Positions 58,939-64,000 of a DNA stretch of 64,000 nucleotides are shown here, one piece after another. Source of the stretch: Sphaerolaimus hirsutus (lineage: Eukaryota > Nematoda > Chromadorea > Monhysterida > Sphaerolaimidae). Position numbers and translations under genes: made by a program. Within the stretch, counting starts at the first letter, position 1; each line of letters begins with the position of its first letter. The DNA is taken from assembly GCA_964036195.1 (NCBI GenBank), contig OZ038456.1, positions 15,190,001 to 15,254,000 on the forward strand, in the 5' to 3' direction. Under the pieces are notes generated by a model, which saw only the letters and a program-made list of their open reading frames with translations, was not told the origin of the DNA and did not search any database.

Positions 58939-59075
58939 TCATTTGCAATGGTTGTAGAAATTATTTATTTCCCATGCATCAGTTTCGCTGAGTCCCTTCC
59001 TTTGTCCAATCCTCACTCCTTTTTTCAGCGGCACAATTGTTGGCTTGCTACGATCTTTTGCGAATGCAAAGGCAC
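58939..59075 (-). pseudogene. astacin copy 3, solitary last exon
   Basis: Acceptor CTCTCAG, then AFAFAKDRSKPTIVPLKKGV, RIGQRKGLSETDAWEINNFY, NHCK and TGA: the last astacin exon, closer to copy 1 at its end and to copy 2 in PTIVPLKKGV. In copies 1 and 2 the preceding exon is 150-600 bases away, but none is found in the next 1 kb or up to the window end. Either the gene lost its other exons, or they lie beyond the retroelement outside the window. Confidence 0.75.
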
Positions 59076-59843
59076 CTGAGAGGGGGGCAAACAATTGAAA
59101 AATAGTCGATTTTTGATATGATATATCGTTTGAACCCTACTTGAGACAAACAAGTTATATAATGTTGGTAGTAAACAAATGCAAGTGGTGACGTAACACC
59201 CTTAACAGTGCCCGACTTGTCAACTAGTGTGACGGCCGCCAATTATGATAATAAAATAAGAGCCCTGGGGCCAGATTTAATACTCCCTACAGATTTGTAG
59301 GGTAGGGCGTACGCCCGCTAGATTTTTTAAAGTTCAGCCGCATCGACGCACATGCACCGAGAGCAAGGCAGTTTGTAAGATATACGAAACCATCCCTTAA
59401 GGTCGCCGATATTGCAATATGACGTATATCGCTTCGATTTTGGCCCGGAAATCACTATTTCGTCATTTCTTGGCCATCTGCCAATTCGCTTCTTATTTTA
59501 TTTTGTCGGGCGGGTTACTCGCATAAGTCGCTCTTTTGTACGCTCGTGCATGCATTTCTTTCTTGTCGCTGCCCTCATGGTTTCGGTTGCAGACAGTGAA
59601 CACTAAAAAAGTGACCACCTGACTACACAAATTTACAAAAAGACAAAAAAACACCCGGTTTCAGGAAGAACTCTACCGCTGGGAGACTCTTACTCCCGCA
59701 CCCGTAACCTGCTGGGGACTTGGCAAGAGTCCAAAAAATGGAAAAATTGAACAAATGAGTGGTTCCTCGGAGATCTGGTGAGCGATTTACGGTTACTTCG
59801 CTTGCCACAGAATGCCATATACCTTCCTGAATTTTCCACCTAC

Positions 59844-59924
59844 CTTTTCAGTTCCATACCGCCGCTCTGCAGTCAGTTTCGGTCTCCCTTTCGGTTTCGA
59901 ACCAGATGCAGCCAATTGAGCCAT
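59844..59924 (-). CDS. possible first coding exon with AT-hook-like motif
   Basis: ATG start on the minus strand, 27 codons MAQLAASGSKPKGRPKLTAE and on to a good GTAGGT donor (59843-59836). KPKGRPK resembles an AT-hook (GRP core) for minor-groove binding. No next exon could be joined, so this may be a host gene start or chance. Confidence 0.3.
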
Positions 59925-60115
59925 TGTGATTGACGGGGGACGAAAATGTGATTTGTAGTGAATAAATAGAGCGACTGTCGAATTTTACACGTTTTTTAGT
60001 CAACCTGACAGCGTATATAATCAAATTAAAGCTAAACAATAAATATCAAGGCAGCGATAAGTTGGGTAAACTCAACCAAAAGTGAAAAAAACAGGGACCG
60101 TCAAGCAGAATTATC

Positions 60116-60121
60116 TTTATT
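60116..60121 (-). promoter_or_regulatory. AATAAA after the Penelope-like ORF
   Basis: AATAAA on the minus strand 71 bases past the stop codon. Confidence 0.4.
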
Positions 60122-60191
60122 GAGCACAGTGCAGAATTGGATACAATCATAGAATGATATGAATTTAAAAAAGCACTGTGTCAAAAAGATG

Positions 60192-63140
60192 TTAATTATT
60201 GTTGGCAACACTTTGACACCAATTCACCCTATCCTCCTGGCTGTTTATGCCATATTTATAGAGTAAATTGCCGTATAGGAGAGCGAAATGTGCCAAGGTG
60301 CTGTATAATCTTTCTTTTGAGTAGCCTAATCTAGTCAGGCTACTGAAAACTGAGACTGTCCTGTCGTTGAATTTATCCTTAGTTGAACAGATTCTAGCAA
60401 ATCTGATCGCTTGGGAGAAAAGAATGTTATAACAAATTTGACTTCTAATACATGAATGTATCATTGGAAAACAAATTATATTAAAATTAAAAGCGTCTCT
60501 TTTGTTGAATATTGAAAACTGAACAGTGTCACTGATTAAAATGTCTAGATCCAGAAAGTGACATCTCTTTCCATCTTCTAAAATGCTTTCCTCCAAAATT
60601 AAATCTGTATGGTAAATTTCTTTACTAATTTGCATAAAATCCGGCACATTCATGTATATAGTGTCATCAATATAGCGAAATACTCTGTTATTCAATCGAT
60701 GGATAACAGGATTGTTAGGATTAGATTTAATAAAAGAAAATTCCATCCATGCCAGACATAAGTTACATAACTCTGGTGAAGCTGCTGAACCCATAACTAT
60801 TCCATTAATTTGTTGAAAAACGGAGCCTGCACATAGAACTACTGTGTTTTGTAAAATTGCATCCAATAGAGCACAGCAGCGATTTGCATTATAAATAGTA
60901 TTGTCATTGGAGTCAAGCTGAGTGATTTTACGCAAGTATACCTTATCCTTTCTGATGGAAAAAATATTATCTTTCAATATTAGTCTAAACAGAGCAGAAA
61001 TATTATCTAATAAACTGTTTTGCGGTAAATTAGTATACGCTTGAGAAAAATCAGCGGTTCCAATGTGATTTATATGTTGAATATTATTTATTCTTGAAAT
61101 AACCTCCTGACTATTTTTTACTATCCAGAACCTGTTCACACCACCGTTTTCTGAGATAGAGTTGCAGTACAAATAGAACAGTTCCTGTACTTTCTGTAAA
61201 ATTAAGTGTAAGTTCCAAGAGAGGCCATTCAGTGAACTTTTCTTAGCCCCAGCGATAAAGCGAAATTTTATCGGATTTTTATGGAATTTAGGAATCCCGT
61301 AAAGGAGAGGGAATTTTTCATCAAATTTAGCTAAATTTGCATCGAAATCCAAATGCAGCTGATAATGTTTCTGAAATAAATTTTTTATTTCAACCTCATT
61401 TTTTGTTAGAAATTTATAGGTTTTATTACCCCATTGACATTCTGGTTTAGAAGTGTCAATACCCAGCTCTGCACAGACTAATTGAATATAATATTTTTTA
61501 CATATCACAGCATATGTAGAGCCAGCTTTGTCAATAGGGACAAAAATATGGTTATTTTGTTGATTGATAATTTCATTGTTAAGCTGTGGATTCCAAGTAC
61601 ATGGCGAAACGCGATTCCCATCTGTTTCAAAGGTTTTCATTTTACATTTAATCGCATATTCGGCCTTGTATTTGAAAGCTGCCAGATCTACAGACTGATC
61701 GATATCTAACAATTTGTTACATAGCCATTCCACTATGGATACATACTTTTGATAAGTATAGTTTACGTTTGGGGACCTTCCAAAACGATATTTCGTACCA
61801 AAGCTAAGTAAATCTCTCAATTTCGTATTTGAAAAGTAATTGTAGTCACCAGTAATCACATGACCATGAGCGCCATCTATAAAAGTTGATAAATGGCAAC
61901 CACACTGTTTTTGTCTCCACAGTATCATATCCTCTAATTTCAGCTCTCGTAAACATCTATTATAGTTAAAAATTTTAAGCGAAATAGGTGTAGGAAAGCT
62001 AACTTTTAGTTGGACCCTCTTCAAAAAATCCTGTTGATGTGGAGTAAGCATTCGAGTAACTTTTTTGGACCGAAGGATATTTAAAGAGACAACATCATCG
62101 GAAATTGAATCATAGTGGAAAGGCACATTCACTGGATTGATGACTCTGTTTTTAGGTGTCAAAAATACTCGACGTTTTGCTTCTGCTCCAAATTTTATGC
62201 AAAGTAAACATCTGAAATTGTCTTGATGAGACAAAAGAAGAGAATCTGCAAGAAGAGCAGCTTTTTCAAAAAGTTTTTTCGGTAAATTAGTGAGGTAAAT
62301 ATAGCAAGCACGTGGTGAATTCAAATCTAAAAGCTTTTGAGTAGTCAGAACATCCTCTTTAGGCTTATACTGCTTGGCACGTGCCCTTGGGAAACGAACC
62401 ACAGCATTGTTAAAAAACGGCAAACGCTTTTTAGGGTTGCTAGTAAAATCAAAAGCACGAATATCGCCAATGAATTTAATTTTTTGGTTCAAGCCAAAGG
62501 GGTGTGCTGTAAATAACAAATTAATCCATGCATGCTCAATATTAGTAAAATCTGAGTTTTTGACACCGTCCACAAGGTCATCAAACTTATGAATGATCTG
62601 TAGACTAATTAAATTAGGGTCACACCCAGACTCTCGGAAATGTAAATAGAAGATATTCGAACTGCGCCCATGAGCAATGTTTGAAAGATGCTGTAGAAAT
62701 CGCCTTCTCAGCTGGCGTTTAGTTTCACCTACATATTGCAACCCACATTCACAAGTAATTAGATAGCAAACTCCTGCTGTGCGACAGCTGAAGTCAATAT
62801 CCGATTTGTTGCATATATAATTAGTGAATGTGACCCGCGAGTAGAAATACTTAGAGTTCCAAAGGTGGCGGCAGGTACGACAATCCCTGCCGCACATTAC
62901 TGTATTGGCCCCCAGGTACTTATCAGTGCTAGTGGCAACATTTGTAGAAAAATCTATTTTCCAAGCTAACATATTCCTCTGTAAAGTGCCAATATCGTTG
63001 CATGAAAACTTCTCACTTGAGTAACAATAACGTTGCGCCTGTAGCCCATTATTTCCATCCGAACCAGGCGCCATTCGGAGTGCGTCGGTTCCACCGTACG
63101 CGCTAGCATGAGTCGATATATTTGTAAGGTTTGTAGTCAT
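60192..63140 (-). CDS. Penelope-like element protein, N-terminal GIY-YIG plus reverse transcriptase
   Basis: 982 residues, intact. Residues 83-119 hold a Cys cluster (CGRDCRTC, then two more Cys). Residues about 124-205: GIY-YIG endonuclease, with VCYLITCECGLQYVGETKRQ, the Arg-rich RQLRRRF and a Glu in NIEHAW. Residues about 530-900: reverse transcriptase with FVPIDKAGSTYAV, YGIPKFHK, GTADFSQAYTNLP, GIVMGSAASPE, catalytic FRYIDD (Asp825/826) and HFLDLDI. Placing the endonuclease before the RT is the permuted order described for the Naiad/Chlamys clade of Penelope-like elements; canonical ones have it at the C-terminus. Start chosen at the first ATG of the open frame. No in-frame TGA, so no sign of the selenocysteine use reported for some relatives. 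Confidence 0.88.
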   Translation of the reverse strand: MTTNLTNISTHASAYGGTDALRMAPGSDGNNGLQAQRYCYSSEKFSCNDIGTLQRNMLAWKIDFSTNVATSTDKYLGANTVMCGRDCRTCRHLWNSKYFYSRVTFTNYICNKSDIDFSCRTAGVCYLITCECGLQYVGETKRQLRRRFLQHLSNIAHGRSSNIFYLHFRESGCDPNLISLQIIHKFDDLVDGVKNSDFTNIEHAWINLLFTAHPFGLNQKIKFIGDIRAFDFTSNPKKRLPFFNNAVVRFPRARAKQYKPKEDVLTTQKLLDLNSPRACYIYLTNLPKKLFEKAALLADSLLLSHQDNFRCLLCIKFGAEAKRRVFLTPKNRVINPVNVPFHYDSISDDVVSLNILRSKKVTRMLTPHQQDFLKRVQLKVSFPTPISLKIFNYNRCLRELKLEDMILWRQKQCGCHLSTFIDGAHGHVITGDYNYFSNTKLRDLLSFGTKYRFGRSPNVNYTYQKYVSIVEWLCNKLLDIDQSVDLAAFKYKAEYAIKCKMKTFETDGNRVSPCTWNPQLNNEIINQQNNHIFVPIDKAGSTYAVICKKYYIQLVCAELGIDTSKPECQWGNKTYKFLTKNEVEIKNLFQKHYQLHLDFDANLAKFDEKFPLLYGIPKFHKNPIKFRFIAGAKKSSLNGLSWNLHLILQKVQELFYLYCNSISENGGVNRFWIVKNSQEVISRINNIQHINHIGTADFSQAYTNLPQNSLLDNISALFRLILKDNIFSIRKDKVYLRKITQLDSNDNTIYNANRCCALLDAILQNTVVLCAGSVFQQINGIVMGSAASPELCNLCLAWMEFSFIKSNPNNPVIHRLNNRVFRYIDDTIYMNVPDFMQISKEIYHTDLILEESILEDGKRCHFLDLDILISDTVQFSIFNKRDAFNFNIICFPMIHSCIRSQICYNILFSQAIRFARICSTKDKFNDRTVSVFSSLTRLGYSKERLYSTLAHFALLYGNLLYKYGINSQEDRVNWCQSVANNN

Positions 63141-63301
63141 GATTTAAGGGTGGGGTTTTTATTTGGCAAAGGTCGTAACACGGGGGCAGGCAAGATAACA
63201 AAAAACGAAAGTACCTGTCAGAGAGTATCTAAACACGGGAGATCACTGCTGAGATCCGCTGAGAAAGATTTATTCACGAGCCACACAGACCATGTATGAA
63301 A

Positions 63302-63422
63302 TGGAGCTGAGGGACACTATTTTAAAAACTTTTTGAAAAACTGTTTTTAAAAAACAATTTTTTCAAGATTAAAAGCGGAGAAGAAAGTTAGCGACAAAAA
63401 GGTTCAGTGACCCTCAGCTCCA
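63302..63422. repeat. 121-bp inverted-repeat element between the two minus-strand ORFs
   Basis: Left GGAGCTGAGGGACACT, right AGTGACCCTCAGCTCC, inverted; A/T-rich centre. In the leader region upstream of the Penelope-like ORF. Confidence 0.6.
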
Positions 63423-63525
63423 AAACAACACAACTGCACGCACACGTCTCGGCGCCAAGCCAAAAATCAACAGTAAAATAAAAAATCAACATCAGTTTTC
63501 AACGGCAGAAATGCATGAAGTCCGC

Positions 63526-63876
63526 TCATTCTCCGGTGGTCCCTGCAACCACAGAAGCATAATTAACTTTTTTCAAAATGCGCTCAGATCGTCTAATCGA
63601 TGTTACACATAAATTATCAGTATCGTCAATCAGATCTGTAACCGATTCAGACTCACTAATTCTATCTGAATATAATTCCTGCATCGGTGACGCTTTTTGC
63701 GAAACAAAACCGCGTCCGCGTACGGTTTTCTTTGATGGATTTACGTCTGTGGGCGAGGACCGACCCCTTTTGTTGCTAGTTGAAACGCTGGGGCCCGAGG
63801 CATTCGAATCGACACTGTCATCCACGTGAGAGGACGCCACGTTCTGCACAGCGTAATTTAGAGAAATAAAAAGCAA
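63526..63876 (-). CDS. small unknown ORF upstream of the Penelope-like element
   Basis: 116 codons from ATG at 63876 to TGA at 63526; the frame is hydrophilic and mixed: SNKRGRSSPTDVNPSKKT, then SISxSES-like acidic/Ser stretch and RRSERILKKVNYASVVAG. It lies 386 bases upstream of the RT ORF on the same strand, so it could be an ORF1 of the element or the end of a separate gene. No family recognised. Confidence 0.4.
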   Translation of the reverse strand: MLFISLNYAVQNVASSHVDDSVDSNASGPSVSTSNKRGRSSPTDVNPSKKTVRGRGFVSQKASPMQELYSDRISESESVTDLIDDTDNLCVTSIRRSERILKKVNYASVVAGTTGE

Positions 63877-64000
63877 CGTGAGAAGTAAAAATTATTTGAG
63901 AGGAAGGCAAAAAACGCAAAAATAAAAAATGCACCGTTTTCGGCGCCTGGTAAACAGGTTGAGACTTTTTGCGCTTTTTGTCCTCCACCTGTTGATGTCT

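Larger units (their letters stand above)
57410..59075. repeat. duplicated 3' flank of astacin, second copy (first: 37390-41773)
   Basis: Shared stretches in the same order and orientation: CACTGCCATGAATGGCAATG (37502, 57522), TTTTCATGCTTATTGTT (38753, 58270), ATTAAATTTGTTNGTTATCT (41217, 58369), GAAAGCTGGCAGCCAGAAAC (41236, 58389) and the final astacin exon. The 37-41 kb copy is longer because it gained the elements at 37628, 37956 and 38772; the 57-58 kb copy gained the fold-back MITE at 57868-58062. Confidence 0.8.

Noticed and set aside
59412-59606. 64-codon plus ORF ending in a hydrophobic segment
   Set aside because: No acceptor/donor or family match; may be chance in the flank of the Penelope-like element.
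43000-60000. CRISPR-like spacing of short repeats (for example 47580-47722)
   Set aside because: Contiguous hairpin-type tandem units without spacers in a eukaryotic intron; no cas genes.

Overview
The window is TE-rich nuclear DNA from an animal. It has split genes with GT-AG introns and short exons in long AT-rich introns, a beta-spectrin gene, a C-type-lectin gene, an astacin gene family, an LTR element, a Penelope-like element and many MITEs. The protein features (beta-spectrin ending in a PH domain, single-domain astacins, an env-bearing BEL/Pao element) suggest an invertebrate, probably a protostome. I cannot place it further. Gene models were built by reading translations, exon phases and splice sites by eye.

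Layout. (1) 1-9.4 kb, plus strand: 3' part of a beta-spectrin gene (last spectrin repeats, linker, PH domain). Two extra phase-compatible terminal exons may give PH-less isoforms. (2) 12.4-17.3 kb, minus strand: 3' part of an unusual secreted-type gene encoding the second half of a C-type lectin domain, an Asn/Ala/Asp repeat region with poly-Ser blocks, and two Cys-rich modules. (3) 17.6-25.9 kb, plus strand: a BEL/Pao LTR retroelement with gag-pol, an envelope-like region in frame after integrase, and an overlapping Arg/Ser-rich ORF. A 200-N gap hides its 5' end and one frame break splits pol. (4) 26-41 kb: no host gene recognised; nested hAT-like and TA-flanked MITEs. (5) 41.6-59.1 kb, minus strand: an astacin array. 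Copy 1 is intact with seven exons, copy 2 has a MITE inside its zinc-binding motif, and copy 3 is a lone last exon. The 3' flanks of copies 1 and 3 are duplicated and differ by mobile-element insertions, so they give natural empty sites. (6) 60.1-63.2 kb, minus strand: an intact 982-codon Penelope-like element with GIY-YIG upstream of the reverse transcriptase (Naiad/Chlamys-like order), with a small unknown ORF upstream.

The genes do not form a pathway. Spectrin is cytoskeletal; the lectin-repeat protein and astacins are predicted extracellular. Mobile DNA dominates: several MITE families have exact target-site duplications, nest in each other, sit in nearly every large intron and have broken at least one coding exon.
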